DNA from: an uncultured Eubacteriales bacterium
Lineage (GTDB): Bacteria; Bacillota; Clostridia; Oscillospirales; CAG-272
DNA length: 64,000 bases
Assembly: GCA_934371135.1 (NCBI GenBank)
Contig: CAKRNO010000001.1
Coordinates: 93,725-157,724, forward strand
Reading direction: 5' to 3'
The translations under genes were made by a program, and so were the position numbers. Shown piece by piece: positions 32,151 through 42,104 of the stretch. Positions within the stretch are counted from its first letter, which is position 1, and each line of letters begins with the position of its first letter. Below the pieces are notes generated by a model. The model worked only from the letters and a program-made list of their open reading frames with translations, did not search any database and had not been told where the DNA came from.

Positions 32151-33778
32151 AAAGGGAAGCGCAAATGATTATTGTATCCGATCTACACCTTCCCCTCGAT
32201 GCCATCGAGGGGGATGTGTGTTTTATGGCGAAAAAAACGCTGAAACGGCTGGGGATCTATCCCCCGGACGCGGAGATGCACATTTTCCGCCGTTCAGTGG
32301 ATGCGCGGCGGCGCTCGGATGTTCATTTTGTCTATTCCGTTGCGGTAACCGGTGCGTTTTCTGCCGGAGTGCTTGCGAGGATCCGTGAGCATCGGTACCC
32401 GCATATAGCGCTTGCCATGGAATCAAACCCGGTCGTCAGGATAGGTGCCGGTCGTTTGACGGCACCGCCCGTCATCGTTGGAGCCGGTCCGGCAGGACTA
32501 TTTTGTGCTTTGCTGTTGGCGGAACACGGTTATGAGCCGGTGCTTTTGGAGCGTGGCGGTAATGTCGAGGAGCGACGGGCAGCCGTCAGGCGTTTTGCGG
32601 AGCATCGCATACTTGACCCCGAGACCAACATCCAGTTCGGCGCCGGTGGTGCCGGTACGTTTTCAGACGGGAAACTGGTGACGCGTGTCAATGACCCTCT
32701 CGGCGCGTATGTACTGCGAACTTTTGTCCGTTTCGGTGCACCGCAGGACATCCTGACCCAGGCAAAGCCGCATATCGGAACGGATATCCTCGGCGGTGTC
32801 GTTTCGGCGATGCTGCACGAGGTGGAGCGGCTCGGAGGAAGCGTGCGTTATCACACGCGCCTGGAGGATATGATCTGCACCGGTGATGTCGTATCGGAGG
32901 CAGTGACAAACTGCGGCAACATTCCTCTTGGGGCGCTGGTGCTGGCGACGGGACACAGCGCACGCGACACTTACCGTATGCTTATGAAAAAGGAGCTGCC
33001 TTTGTCTGCAAAGGCATTTTCGGTCGGCGTCCGGGTGGAACACCTGCAATCGGACATCGATGAGGCGCTCTACGGTGACTTCGCGGGGCACCCTGCGCTC
33101 GGACACGCAGAGTATCATCTCTCGCACAACACGCATGAGCGTGGCGTATACTCGTTCTGTATGTGTCCGGGTGGGCAAGTCGTTGCCGCGGCAAGCGAGG
33201 TCGGCGGCGTTGTGGTGAACGGTATGTCCAATCACGCGAGAGACGGGGAAAACGCCAACAGTGCCATCGCCGTTTCCGTTTTTCCGGGTGACTTCGGCGG
33301 TACGCCGGAAGGCGCCATTGATTTTCAGCGGCAGATCGAAAGAGCTGCATTCCGCGCTGGTGGCGGGGATTATGCCGTACCGGTTTCGACACTCGGCGAC
33401 TTTCTCACGGGTGAGGGCGGCACCGCCCCGACGCGCATTCTCCCGACCTATATGGGCGGGGCGGCGTACAGACTGGCTTCTCCAGACACCTATTTACCCA
33501 CATTCATATCTGCCGCACTGCGTGACGCTTTTCCGGCATTCGGGAAGACGATCCGCGGATTTGATTGTGCGGATGCGTTGCTCTCCGGTGCGGAGACGCG
33601 TACTTCCGCCCCCATCCGCATACAGCGTGTGGCAGAGACCGGTACGGTGCCGGGGTATCGGAACCTGTTCCCTGCAGGGGAGGGCGCCGGTTACGCCGGG
33701 GGTATTACCAGCGCTGCGCTGGACGGTGCCCGTACAGCTCTTGCACTGATGTCGGCGTATGCACCGCTACAAAAGTAG
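32147..33778 (+). CDS. FAD-dependent dehydrogenase, COG2509-like
   Basis: A flavoprotein of up to 543 residues, uncharacterised in function. It has an N-terminal domain of about 100 residues (MIIVSDLHLPLDA, IFRRSVDARRRSDVHFVYSV), then an FAD dinucleotide fold (PPVIVGAGPAGLFCALLLAEHG) and the family segments NIQFGAGGAGTFSDGKL and FPAGEGAGYAGGITSAALDG. ATG 32147 overlaps the cdaA stop. ATG 32165 is an equally good start, with AAGGGA upstream. Overlap with cdaA suggests co-expression, but no link to c-di-AMP is known to me. Confidence 0.9.
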   Translation: MKREAQMIIVSDLHLPLDAIEGDVCFMAKKTLKRLGIYPPDAEMHIFRRSVDARRRSDVHFVYSVAVTGAFSAGVLARIREHRYPHIALAMESNPVVRIGAGRLTAPPVIVGAGPAGLFCALLLAEHGYEPVLLERGGNVEERRAAVRRFAEHRILDPETNIQFGAGGAGTFSDGKLVTRVNDPLGAYVLRTFVRFGAPQDILTQAKPHIGTDILGGVVSAMLHEVERLGGSVRYHTRLEDMICTGDVVSEAVTNCGNIPLGALVLATGHSARDTYRMLMKKELPLSAKAFSVGVRVEHLQSDIDEALYGDFAGHPALGHAEYHLSHNTHERGVYSFCMCPGGQVVAAASEVGGVVVNGMSNHARDGENANSAIAVSVFPGDFGGTPEGAIDFQRQIERAAFRAGGGDYAVPVSTLGDFLTGEGGTAPTRILPTYMGGAAYRLASPDTYLPTFISAALRDAFPAFGKTIRGFDCADALLSGAETRTSAPIRIQRVAETGTVPGYRNLFPAGEGAGYAGGITSAALDGARTALALMSAYAPLQK

Positions 33779-33818
33779 ATCAAAATAAGGAGTGGGCTTT
33801 GCCCCCCGAAAGACATAT

Positions 33819-35999
33819 ATGCAAAATTATTCACAAAAACCGCGTAAGAAAAAATGGGTCATACGCGAGGAAGCGCTGGGCGTGGATCCAGCCAGGGAGA
33901 CGGCGCTTGTCGAAGACATCGGTGTATCCCCGTGCATGGCGCGTCTGCTGTGCCTGCGTGGATATGATGAGCCGGCGACGGCGCGCGATTTTCTCTATGT
34001 ACAGACGGAAAAACTGTGCGACACCGCGCTCCTCGCGGACATTGTTCCCGCGGTAGATCGCCTGAAGGCGGCGATCGGGCGACACGAGAAGATCACCATC
34101 TACGGGGACTACGATGTGGACGGTGTAACTGCTGTCAGCATTTTATACCTGTACCTGCGGGCGCACGGTGCTGATGTAGACTATTATATTCCCAATCGGA
34201 TCGGGGAGGGGTACGGTGTCTCTGTGCCCGCCGTGGAGGCGCTTGCCGCCAAGGGGACAAAGCTCATCGTGACCGTTGATACAGGTATTACTGCCTCGGA
34301 GGAGGTCAGTCGTGCCCGCGAGCTCGGCGTTGATTTCGTCATCACGGATCATCATGAATGCAGGGCAGAGCTACCGGATGCCGTCGCTGTCGTCAACCCA
34401 CATCGTCCGGATGATGCGTATCCGTTCAAGGAGCTCGCCGGGGTCGGTGTCATCTTCAAGGTCATGTGTGCCCTGGAAAGAGAGATGACGCAGGATCCCA
34501 TGATCGAATGCGTGCGCCGTATGCTTGAAGCTTACGCGGATCTTGTGGCGATCGGTACCATCGCGGATGTGATGCCCATCTGCGGAGAGAATAAGATCAT
34601 TGTCAAGCTCGGGCTTGCCATGATGGAAAAGACAGATCGCCCCGGGTTGATTGCGCTGTTTCAGGCTGTTTCCGGCGCACAGGACGACCGTACCAAGGCG
34701 AAGAAGCGCGGCAAGATTTCATCCGGCTTTATCGGGTATACGATCGCGCCGCGCATTAACGCAGCGGGGCGCATCCGCTCCGCCTCCATTGCTGTTGAGC
34801 TCTTCCTGGCGGACACGGTAGAAGCGGCGCTCCCCTATGCGGAGGAACTCTGCGCTGCCAACAAAGAGCGTCAGGAGGAAGAAAACCATATTGTGCACGA
34901 GGCGTACGATATGATCGCGTCCGAATGTGATCTGGAACGCGACCGCGTGATCATCCTCGCTTCCGACCACTGGCATCATGGAATTATCGGTATCGTGTCC
35001 TCCCGCATCACGGAACGCTACGGTTTGCCATCCATCCTTGTTTCGTTTGAAGGCGCAGAGGGCGAAGGAGATGACGCCGTCGGCAAAGGCTCCGGCAGAA
35101 GCATCAAGGGGATGAACCTGGTTGATGCACTGGTGTACTCAAAAGATCATCTGGTGAAATTCGGCGGGCACGAGCTCGCCGCCGGTTTGAGCGTGACGCG
35201 CAGGGAGCTCCCGGCATTCCGTGAAGCCATGAATGACTATGCGCGCGAGGTGCTGGATGAAGATGCCCTGACGCCCATCCTAGAGGCAGACATGGTACTC
35301 CGTGCATCCGATATCACAATGGAGTTTGCGGAGGAGTTGCAGATCCTGGAGCCTTACGGCGTCGGTAACCCCATGCCGGTCTTTGCCATGCGTGATGCGG
35401 AACTGGTGGAGTGCACGCCGGTGAGTGGGGGGAAACATACGCGTCTTTTGCTTGCCGCCGGAGGGAAGACCTTTTCTGCCATGTGCTTTTCCACCTCGCC
35501 ATCCGTTCTGGATCTGTATGCAGGCGACCATGTAGACATCCTGTTCACACTCGATATCAATGAGTACAACGGCAGGCGGAGCGTGCAGTTCATTGCGCGC
35601 GATACGCGTCTTGCGGCAGCCGCGTCGGAACGCCTCGCGGCAGATAAGGAGCGTTACCAGCGTATTTTTGGCGGTGAGTCTTATACGGACGACGATGTTT
35701 TCCCAACGCGGGATGATTTTGCCGCCTTTTATCTGATGGTGAAGCGCCATGTGCGCGCCGGTGTCGATGAAATGAGTCACCGCGCGATCCTTACCAAGCT
35801 CTCTGCCTCCGGCATCGGGTATGTAAAGCTCAAGCTCATGATCCGGGTCTGCCAGGAGCTGAATCTGCTCGGCATTGATGAGGTCACAGAGGATTTTTAC
35901 CACTTCCATCTGTACTCTTTCACCACCAAGATCGATCTTGAAAAATCCAATTTGTTGCGTCGGCTGCGCTGTCAGCGACGCGTAACGGAAACAGTATGA
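33819..35999 (+). CDS. recJ: Single-stranded-DNA exonuclease RecJ
   Basis: RecJ degrades single-stranded DNA 5'-3' in recombination and mismatch repair. I use ATG 33819 (MQNYSQKPRKKKW), giving 726 residues; a GTG at 33792 is in frame but lies too close to its AAGG. Motifs are YGDYDVDG, DTGITA, the DHH triad at 177–179 (ITDHHE), the DHHA1 segment with GSGRSIKGMNL and GGHELAAGL, then an OB domain and a C-terminal RecJ extension. It overlaps rel by 4 nt. Confidence 0.95.
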   Translation: MQNYSQKPRKKKWVIREEALGVDPARETALVEDIGVSPCMARLLCLRGYDEPATARDFLYVQTEKLCDTALLADIVPAVDRLKAAIGRHEKITIYGDYDVDGVTAVSILYLYLRAHGADVDYYIPNRIGEGYGVSVPAVEALAAKGTKLIVTVDTGITASEEVSRARELGVDFVITDHHECRAELPDAVAVVNPHRPDDAYPFKELAGVGVIFKVMCALEREMTQDPMIECVRRMLEAYADLVAIGTIADVMPICGENKIIVKLGLAMMEKTDRPGLIALFQAVSGAQDDRTKAKKRGKISSGFIGYTIAPRINAAGRIRSASIAVELFLADTVEAALPYAEELCAANKERQEEENHIVHEAYDMIASECDLERDRVIILASDHWHHGIIGIVSSRITERYGLPSILVSFEGAEGEGDDAVGKGSGRSIKGMNLVDALVYSKDHLVKFGGHELAAGLSVTRRELPAFREAMNDYAREVLDEDALTPILEADMVLRASDITMEFAEELQILEPYGVGNPMPVFAMRDAELVECTPVSGGKHTRLLLAAGGKTFSAMCFSTSPSVLDLYAGDHVDILFTLDINEYNGRRSVQFIARDTRLAAAASERLAADKERYQRIFGGESYTDDDVFPTRDDFAAFYLMVKRHVRAGVDEMSHRAILTKLSASGIGYVKLKLMIRVCQELNLLGIDEVTEDFYHFHLYSFTTKIDLEKSNLLRRLRCQRRVTETV

Positions 36000-38218
36000 A
36001 TGACGGATTCGAAAAACTGATCGCCGATATTCAGGCGACAGGACGAAAATATGACGTGGACAAGATCCGCCGCGCCTATGAATATGCCTCAAAGATGCAC
36101 GAGGGGCAGTATCGTCAGAGCGGCGAGCCCTACATCTGCCACCCTGTGGCAGTCGCCTCCATTGTATTGAGCCTTGATCTGGATACAGACTCGATTTGCG
36201 CCGCACTGCTCCATGATACGGTGGAGGATTGCGCGGATAAGACAAGCCTGCAGGAAATCAAACGCCTTTTCGGTGATGAAGTGGCGTTGCTCGTAGACGG
36301 TGTTACGAAAATCAAACTCCTGCAGGTGAGGGATAAGGAGGAGGAGCACATCGAGAATATCCGCAAAATGCTCCTCGCAATGAACCAGGACATCCGCGTC
36401 ATCTTCATCAAGCTTTGCGACCGGCTGCACAATATGCGTACCCTGTCCGCAAAAAAAGAGGATCGGCGCCGCGATATTGCGCTCGAAACGATGCATATCT
36501 ATGCACCGCTTGCTCACCGCCTCGGTATGCAGCGCATCAAGCAGGAACTCGAGAATTTAAGCCTGAAATATCTTGATCCCATCGGATACCAGGAGGTTCT
36601 GAAAGCTGTAGAGGAGAAGTACGGACAGAGCGCCGGACTCATTGAAAACGCAAAAGAGAAGATCAAGGAGAGGCTGACAGAGGCAGGGATCCCGTTTGAA
36701 ATTGAGGGGCGCACAAAATCGGTATACAGCCTGTACCGTAAAATGTACACGCAGAACAAAAATTTCGACGAGATCTACGACTTTTACGCTTTGCGTATCA
36801 TTGTCGGTACCGAACTTGAATGCTATACGGTACTAGGGATCATTCATGAAGCCTTCAACTCCATTCCGGGGCGCTTCAAGGATTATATTTCGACGCCGAA
36901 GCCTAACCTGTACCGTTCGCTTCACACGACTGTCATCGGGCATGACGGTATTCCTTTCGAGGTGCAGATCCGCACACGGGAAATGCACGAAGTCGCGGAG
37001 TATGGTATCGCGGCACACTGGAAGTACAAGTCCGGCGAAAAATCCAAAGAATCGATTGACGAAAAACTGCGCTGGATCGCTTCACTCCTGGAGGCGAATG
37101 ACAACACGCGTGATCCGGATGAGTTTATCCAATCCTTCAAGACAGACATCTTCCACGATGAGACATTTGTGTTTACACCGAAGGGTGATGTCATTTCCTT
37201 GCCCCTGGGTGCAACGGTCATTGATTTTGCCTATGCCATCCACAGTGCAGTCGGCAATAAGATGGTCGGTGCCAAGATCAATGGGAAGATCGTACCGATT
37301 GATCGCGTACCGCAGAACGGCGATATTGTGGAGATCCTGACTTCTTCTGCCTCCCGCGGTCCGAGCCGTGACTGGATGAAGATCGTCAAGACAGGTGAGG
37401 CACGCAACAAGATCCGCGCCTGGTTCAAGAAAGAAAAGCGCGACGAAAACATCGAGGTCGGGAAAGACGAGCTGGATCGTGAGCTGAAGCGGTACGGCAG
37501 ATCTTATTCGGATAAGCAGAGAGACGAGGTCGCAGACGCCGTTGGGCGCCTTGTCGGTATCAACGGCGGGGCAGATGACTTTTACAGTACCATCGGCTTC
37601 GGTGGTCTGACAGTTTCTCGCCTGACAAAGATGATACACGACGAGTTCGACCGTGTATGTCCTCCGGAGCATGAACCGGAGACGGCAACGCAGGAGATAC
37701 CGGTCGTCATCCCGTCGAAGAAACCGAATGCCCGCGTGAAGCGCGGCAGCGGCATTGTCGTCGACGGGCAGACAGGCTGCCAGGTCAAGTTTGCCAAGTG
37801 CTGTAACCCTTTGCCGGGGGATACGGTTGTCGGGTTCATCACCCGTGGTTTCGGCATTTCCATCCACAAGGCTGATTGCCCGAACGCTGTGGCCAGCCGC
37901 GGAAATCCCGCGGTGGCGGATCGGTGGGTCGAGGCACACTGGGAGCTGGGGAACAACGAGGCTGGTTCTGATCTGTTTGAGGCAATTTTGTCCATCCGCG
38001 TGCGTGACCGGATCGGCGTGCTTGCCAAGATTACATCCATGCTTGCCGATATGAAAGTGTCGGTACTGGATGTGACAATCAAGCCTGTGACAGATAAGGG
38101 ATTTACACTCATCAATCTGGCGGTCGGCTGCCGCAATGTGGCGCATGCCGAATCCATAGTATCCAGACTGCGGACGCTCGAAAACGTCGAGAGTGTCTGC
38201 CGCGGGAGCGGTACCTGA
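35996..38218 (+). CDS. rel: Bifunctional (p)ppGpp synthetase/hydrolase (Rel)
   Basis: Rel makes and degrades the stringent-response alarmone (p)ppGpp. The 740-residue protein has the HD hydrolase domain (His49 in ICHPVAVASI; HDTVED from 73), the synthetase domain (PNLYRSLHTTVIG near 305, and AAHWKYKSG), a TGS domain (VFTPKGDVISLPLGATVIDFAYAIH), a Cys-rich conserved segment (KFAKCCNPLPGD) and a C-terminal ACT domain. Both catalytic domains look intact. It overlaps recJ upstream and shares one base with the dtd start codon. Confidence 0.97.
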   Translation: MNDGFEKLIADIQATGRKYDVDKIRRAYEYASKMHEGQYRQSGEPYICHPVAVASIVLSLDLDTDSICAALLHDTVEDCADKTSLQEIKRLFGDEVALLVDGVTKIKLLQVRDKEEEHIENIRKMLLAMNQDIRVIFIKLCDRLHNMRTLSAKKEDRRRDIALETMHIYAPLAHRLGMQRIKQELENLSLKYLDPIGYQEVLKAVEEKYGQSAGLIENAKEKIKERLTEAGIPFEIEGRTKSVYSLYRKMYTQNKNFDEIYDFYALRIIVGTELECYTVLGIIHEAFNSIPGRFKDYISTPKPNLYRSLHTTVIGHDGIPFEVQIRTREMHEVAEYGIAAHWKYKSGEKSKESIDEKLRWIASLLEANDNTRDPDEFIQSFKTDIFHDETFVFTPKGDVISLPLGATVIDFAYAIHSAVGNKMVGAKINGKIVPIDRVPQNGDIVEILTSSASRGPSRDWMKIVKTGEARNKIRAWFKKEKRDENIEVGKDELDRELKRYGRSYSDKQRDEVADAVGRLVGINGGADDFYSTIGFGGLTVSRLTKMIHDEFDRVCPPEHEPETATQEIPVVIPSKKPNARVKRGSGIVVDGQTGCQVKFAKCCNPLPGDTVVGFITRGFGISIHKADCPNAVASRGNPAVADRWVEAHWELGNNEAGSDLFEAILSIRVRDRIGVLAKITSMLADMKVSVLDVTIKPVTDKGFTLINLAVGCRNVAHAESIVSRLRTLENVESVCRGSGT

Positions 38219-38682
38219 TGCGCGCCGTTGTACAGCGGGTGCGCCGCGCAGCCGTGACGGCGGACGGAATACCCGCGGGGATGTGTGACGGCGGGTTGTT
38301 GATCCTCTTGGGGGTCGCCCGCGGCGATACGGCAGAGGACGCGCTCGCACTCGCAGAGAAGATCTCAAAAATGCGCATTTTCTGCGATGAAAACGGTAAG
38401 ATGAACTTGTCCGTGCGCGATATCGGAGGCGATGCGTTGGTGGTCTCAAACTTCACTCTGTGTGCCGCCTATGCAAAGGGGAATCGCCCCGATTTCTTCG
38501 CCGCTGAAGACCCCGCGGCAGCGAAAAAACTGTATGATCAATTTTCCCGCTTGCTTGCGGAACGTATCGGTCACGTCGGGTGCGGCGTGTTCGGTGCCGA
38601 TATGCAGATATCCACCGAGCTGGACGGCCCGGTGACCATTGTCATGGATTCAGAGGTGCTGCGGAAAGGAGGCAGGGCATGA
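38218..38682 (+). CDS. dtd: D-aminoacyl-tRNA deacylase
   Basis: Dtd removes D-amino acids (and glycine) mischarged on tRNA. The 154-residue protein starts MRAVVQRVRRAAVT, has the SNFTLCA segment (canonical SQFTLYA) and ends with the GxxxxMxVxxxNxGPVT region, here FGADMQISTELDGPVTI, in which the usual Asn-Asp is Glu-Leu-Asp. The start codon shares a base with the rel stop (TGATG), as in many Firmicutes where rel and dtd are neighbours. Confidence 0.95.
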   Translation: MRAVVQRVRRAAVTADGIPAGMCDGGLLILLGVARGDTAEDALALAEKISKMRIFCDENGKMNLSVRDIGGDALVVSNFTLCAAYAKGNRPDFFAAEDPAAAKKLYDQFSRLLAERIGHVGCGVFGADMQISTELDGPVTIVMDSEVLRKGGRA

Positions 38683-40205
38683 TTATCAAAATCAACGGCG
38701 ATGTCAGCCGTTACTATGTGCAGACACTGTGTTTGGTGTTTTTTCCCGGCGCAAAATTCCGTGAAGATGATACGGCACCCGATACGCCCCGTGTGACCGT
38801 CAATGTCCGTAATTACAAGAACGGTAACGTGAAGGCGTCTGTCGAAATACGTGCTTTCGGAAAGGTCAGCCGTGCGGAGGAGCTGACGGTCCCGTCTCCC
38901 AACATTGTTCCGGAAAGAATGGCGAAAATTGCCGTCGGCAGAGCGATGTTTGCAGCGGGTAAGGAACTGTTCGGGCACATTCCGCCCTGGGGCATTCTGA
39001 CCGGTGTGCGGCCGTCCAAGGTCGCCACCGAGCTCATTGAAGCCGGGAACGGTATTTTGCGTTCCAAGCGGATCTTGCGGGATGAGTATTTCCTGAATCC
39101 GCAGAAAGCCGCCCTTGTGGTTTCCGTCGCCAATACGGAGATGCAGCTGACCAAAAAGCTGCCGAAAAATCTGTGCAGTATCTATATTTCCATTCCGTTC
39201 TGTCCCAGCCGCTGCGCTTACTGCTCGTTTGTGTCCTATACGTCAAGCAAGCTTCTGTCGCTCATTGACGATTACCTCGTCAAGCTTTACGCTGATCTGG
39301 AAAACATGGTAGGAATCATCCGTGATCTCGGGCAGACGATCGCCACGGTATATATCGGCGGCGGTACACCGACGGTGCTCTCTGCCGGGCAGCTCGACAC
39401 CCTGCTCGGAAAGATCGGAGAGCTTATTGATGTTCCGAGCATCATGGAGTTCACGCTCGAAAGCGGGCGCCCGGATACCATCACGGAAGAAAAACTGGCA
39501 ATCGCCAAAGCGCACGGTGTGACGCGTATCAGCGTCAACCCGCAAACGCTCTCCGATGAGATACTGGAGGCGATCGGGCGCCGTCATACGGTCGCAGATT
39601 TTTACCGTGCCTACGAAATGGCAGAGCGCTCCGGTATCCGTGACATCAATGTTGATCTGATCGTCGGACTGCCTGGGGACACCTTTCCGCAGTTTGCACG
39701 CACGATTGATAAAATTGTGGATCTGAACCCCAGTAACATTACGGTACATACTTTCTGTGTCAAAAAGGCGGCGGATGTCCTGCGCGAAAATAAGAGCGTT
39801 TATTCGCTGACCGGCGGGGATGCGGGAAAGAGCATTTCCTACGCACAACTGTGCACGAAGTTTGCCGGATACCGCCCGTACTACCTGTACCGGCAGAAAA
39901 ACACAGTCGGAAATCTTGAGAATGTCGGGTACGCCAAAGAGGGCTCCGAGGGGATGTACAATATTTTCATGATGGAGGAACTCCACAGCGTGTTTGCTGT
40001 CGGGGCTGGCGCCGTCACAAAACTGGTTGCCTATCATGCCGGAGAAAACGGCGAGACCTGCATCTCGCGTGTCTTTACGCCGAAATACCCCTATGAGTAT
40101 CTTCGCGATGCAGACGCCATCCGCACCGGGGGCTATGATGACAAGCCCTCCATCCGTGAGAGGATCTTTGCCTTTTACCGGGAGCATGGTCTGATCGATA
40201 CCTGA
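38679..40205 (+). CDS. hemZ: Coproporphyrinogen dehydrogenase-like radical SAM protein HemZ
   Basis: A 508-residue radical SAM protein of the HemN/HemZ group. The cluster-binding Cys175, Cys179 and Cys182 are in PFCPSRCAYCSF. Other family segments are YIGGGTPTVLSAGQL and VDLIVGLPGD. The N-terminal domain of about 165 residues distinguishes HemZ from HemN. I use ATG 38679 with AAAGGAGG upstream, overlapping dtd by 4 nt. No other haem gene is in the window, so the role in haem synthesis is by family only. Confidence 0.88.
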   Translation: MIIKINGDVSRYYVQTLCLVFFPGAKFREDDTAPDTPRVTVNVRNYKNGNVKASVEIRAFGKVSRAEELTVPSPNIVPERMAKIAVGRAMFAAGKELFGHIPPWGILTGVRPSKVATELIEAGNGILRSKRILRDEYFLNPQKAALVVSVANTEMQLTKKLPKNLCSIYISIPFCPSRCAYCSFVSYTSSKLLSLIDDYLVKLYADLENMVGIIRDLGQTIATVYIGGGTPTVLSAGQLDTLLGKIGELIDVPSIMEFTLESGRPDTITEEKLAIAKAHGVTRISVNPQTLSDEILEAIGRRHTVADFYRAYEMAERSGIRDINVDLIVGLPGDTFPQFARTIDKIVDLNPSNITVHTFCVKKAADVLRENKSVYSLTGGDAGKSISYAQLCTKFAGYRPYYLYRQKNTVGNLENVGYAKEGSEGMYNIFMMEELHSVFAVGAGAVTKLVAYHAGENGETCISRVFTPKYPYEYLRDADAIRTGGYDDKPSIRERIFAFYREHGLIDT

Positions 40206-40224
40206 TTTACGCAACTCCCATCAT

Positions 40225-40281
40225 ACTCGCTGATAGAAAGAGAGCAGATTGCATATACTCTCTTGTATCGGCGAGTTTTTT
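40225..40281 (+). terminator. Terminator after hemZ, close to the next gene
   Basis: ACTCGCTGATA pairs with TATCGGCGAGT (one G-T wobble), with an inner AGAGAG/CTCTCT stem, followed by T6. It ends 14 nt before the flippase start codon. Confidence 0.82.
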
Positions 40282-40294
40282 ATCGGGGGGCAGT

Positions 40295-41893
40295 ATGGAA
40301 ATACGGGAGAAAAAGAGAAAACAGTCCGTTCTCGGCGGTGTTGCCGTCCTGACCGTTGCGAGCCTGCTCGTAAAGGTAATCGGTGTTTTTTACAAGATAC
40401 CGCTCACATATCTGCTCGGCGACGAAGGGATGGGGTACTTCAACAGTGCCTATACCATTTATGCCTGGCTTTATATGATATCGACCGCAGGTCTGCCGAT
40501 CGGCGTCTCTATTCTGATCAGCGAGGCAGATGCGGCGGGCGACCGCCGCCGTGCATCGAGGGTGACGCGGGTCGCATCGGTACTGCTACTGACACTCGGC
40601 GCCATGACGACCGCATTCATGCTTACCTTTTCACGCACGATTGCGACCTTGCTGGGGTCCCCGGACGCCGCCTATTGCATGATTGCCATCGCGCCGACAC
40701 TGTTTTTTATTTGTGTATCCTCATTGTTCCGCGGTTATTTTCAGGGCTATCAATGTATGGTGCCGACTGCAGTTTCGCAGTTGCTGGAAGCCATCGGCAA
40801 GCTGGCTCTCGGATTGCTGTTTGCGCGCATGGCGCTCCGGGGAGGGAAGCCGTTGCCGGTGGTTGGGGCTTATGCTATCCTCGGTGTGACGGTCGGCACG
40901 GCGTTCAGCACCCTGTACCTTGCGGTGCGTTTTTTCCTGACACATACAAAGAGACAAACGGAGGAAAGATCGCCGGATGCTTTACTGCCATCCAAGAACG
41001 GAGGTATACTCGCACGCCTTGTCAAGATCGCATTACCGGTTACGGTCAGCGCGTCCGTCATGAGCCTGACAGGACTCATTGACCTGGGAATGATGATCCG
41101 CCGCCTGGTATCCATTGGTTATACACGCGCGGAGGCAACGGCGCTTTTCGGAAATTATACAACGCTCGTTGTACCTATGTTCAATTTGCCATCGGTGCTC
41201 GTCACCCCGATTGCGACCGGTGTCATACCCGCCATTTCCAGGGCGGCGGCGCGCGGCAATGATGCGGAGGCGAGGTCGCTCGCCGGCTGGGCGTTCCGGT
41301 ACACGGCATGGATCGCTGTCCCGGCGTCGCTCGGGCTTTGCGCTTTTTCGAGACCGATCCTGGCGCTTCTGTACCCCGCCGAAAGCGTACTGTCGGCGTA
41401 CCGCCTGCTGTCCTACGTTTCTCCGGCAGTATACTTTTTGTGTCTGCTGACGGTATCCAATGCCGTGCTGCAGGCGAGGGGATATGCTTCTGTCCCGATG
41501 ATCGGTATGGTTTGCGGGGGTCTGCTCAAAACGTTCATCGGATATTTCATGATGGGGTCGCCCAGTATCGGCATCATCGGGGCGCCGATCGGGACGGTCG
41601 TGTGCTACCTGGTTGCTTTTGCAATCAATACAGTCATGATGGGGCGTAAAACGGGATATCTGCCCAGCACAAAAGAGACAGTATTTTTGCCCCTCATGGC
41701 GGCTTTGCCTGCCATCGGGGCTGCCTGGTTCATCTATCATCGGCTGTTCAGCGGCAGTGCTGTATGGACCCTTGTCTGTATCGGGCTAGCCGCCGGCGTA
41801 TACCTGTGCTTGTCGCTGTGGTCAGGTCTTGTCAGTACCCATGAAATACGGCGCCTCATCGGCCGCAGGCGGCAGGAAAAGCAGGCATCGTAA
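40295..41893 (+). CDS. SpoVB/MurJ-like polysaccharide flippase (MOP superfamily)
   Basis: A 532-residue membrane protein with about 14 helices, belonging to the multidrug/oligosaccharidyl-lipid/polysaccharide exporter group. The N-terminus (LLVKVIGVFYKIPLTYLLGDEGMGYFNSAYTIY, quoted in part) is typical of the SpoVB-like branch, which includes lipid II flippases and a spore cortex protein. GGGGGG precedes the ATG by 4 nt. A terminator sits immediately upstream, so the gene may depend on read-through or an unseen promoter. Confidence 0.88.
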   Translation: MEIREKKRKQSVLGGVAVLTVASLLVKVIGVFYKIPLTYLLGDEGMGYFNSAYTIYAWLYMISTAGLPIGVSILISEADAAGDRRRASRVTRVASVLLLTLGAMTTAFMLTFSRTIATLLGSPDAAYCMIAIAPTLFFICVSSLFRGYFQGYQCMVPTAVSQLLEAIGKLALGLLFARMALRGGKPLPVVGAYAILGVTVGTAFSTLYLAVRFFLTHTKRQTEERSPDALLPSKNGGILARLVKIALPVTVSASVMSLTGLIDLGMMIRRLVSIGYTRAEATALFGNYTTLVVPMFNLPSVLVTPIATGVIPAISRAAARGNDAEARSLAGWAFRYTAWIAVPASLGLCAFSRPILALLYPAESVLSAYRLLSYVSPAVYFLCLLTVSNAVLQARGYASVPMIGMVCGGLLKTFIGYFMMGSPSIGIIGAPIGTVVCYLVAFAINTVMMGRKTGYLPSTKETVFLPLMAALPAIGAAWFIYHRLFSGSAVWTLVCIGLAAGVYLCLSLWSGLVSTHEIRRLIGRRRQEKQAS

Positions 41894-41941
41894 CGGCGAT
41901 GGTTCATTTCCGACATCAAGAAATATAGGCAATATCACGTT

Positions 41942-41970
41942 TGATGGCGAAAAATGTTGTGCATATTATA
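41942..41970 (+). promoter_or_regulatory. Distal promoter candidate for the HU gene
   Basis: TTGATG, 17 nt, TATTAT. It lies about 135 nt upstream of the HU start; a second candidate lies closer. Confidence 0.5.
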
Positions 41971-42032
41971 CAATGGTGCCGTTCTCAAATTGCAATGTTT
42001 TTACGAATATTCTCCGAAATGTGGAAAAACAG

Positions 42033-42061
42033 TTGCGCCCGGCGTTCGGAAATGTTATACT
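42033..42061 (+). promoter_or_regulatory. Proximal promoter of the HU gene
   Basis: TTGCGC (42033–42038), 17 nt, TATACT (42056–42061), 43 nt before the start codon. Confidence 0.65.
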
Positions 42062-42104
42062 CAAACCAGCAAGACCCCAAAATACAAAGAAAGGTTGTAT
42101 CATC

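Noticed and set aside
40241..40281. Promoter for the flippase inside the terminator (TTGCAT at 40249)
   Set aside because: No acceptable -10 sequence lies 16–18 nt downstream.
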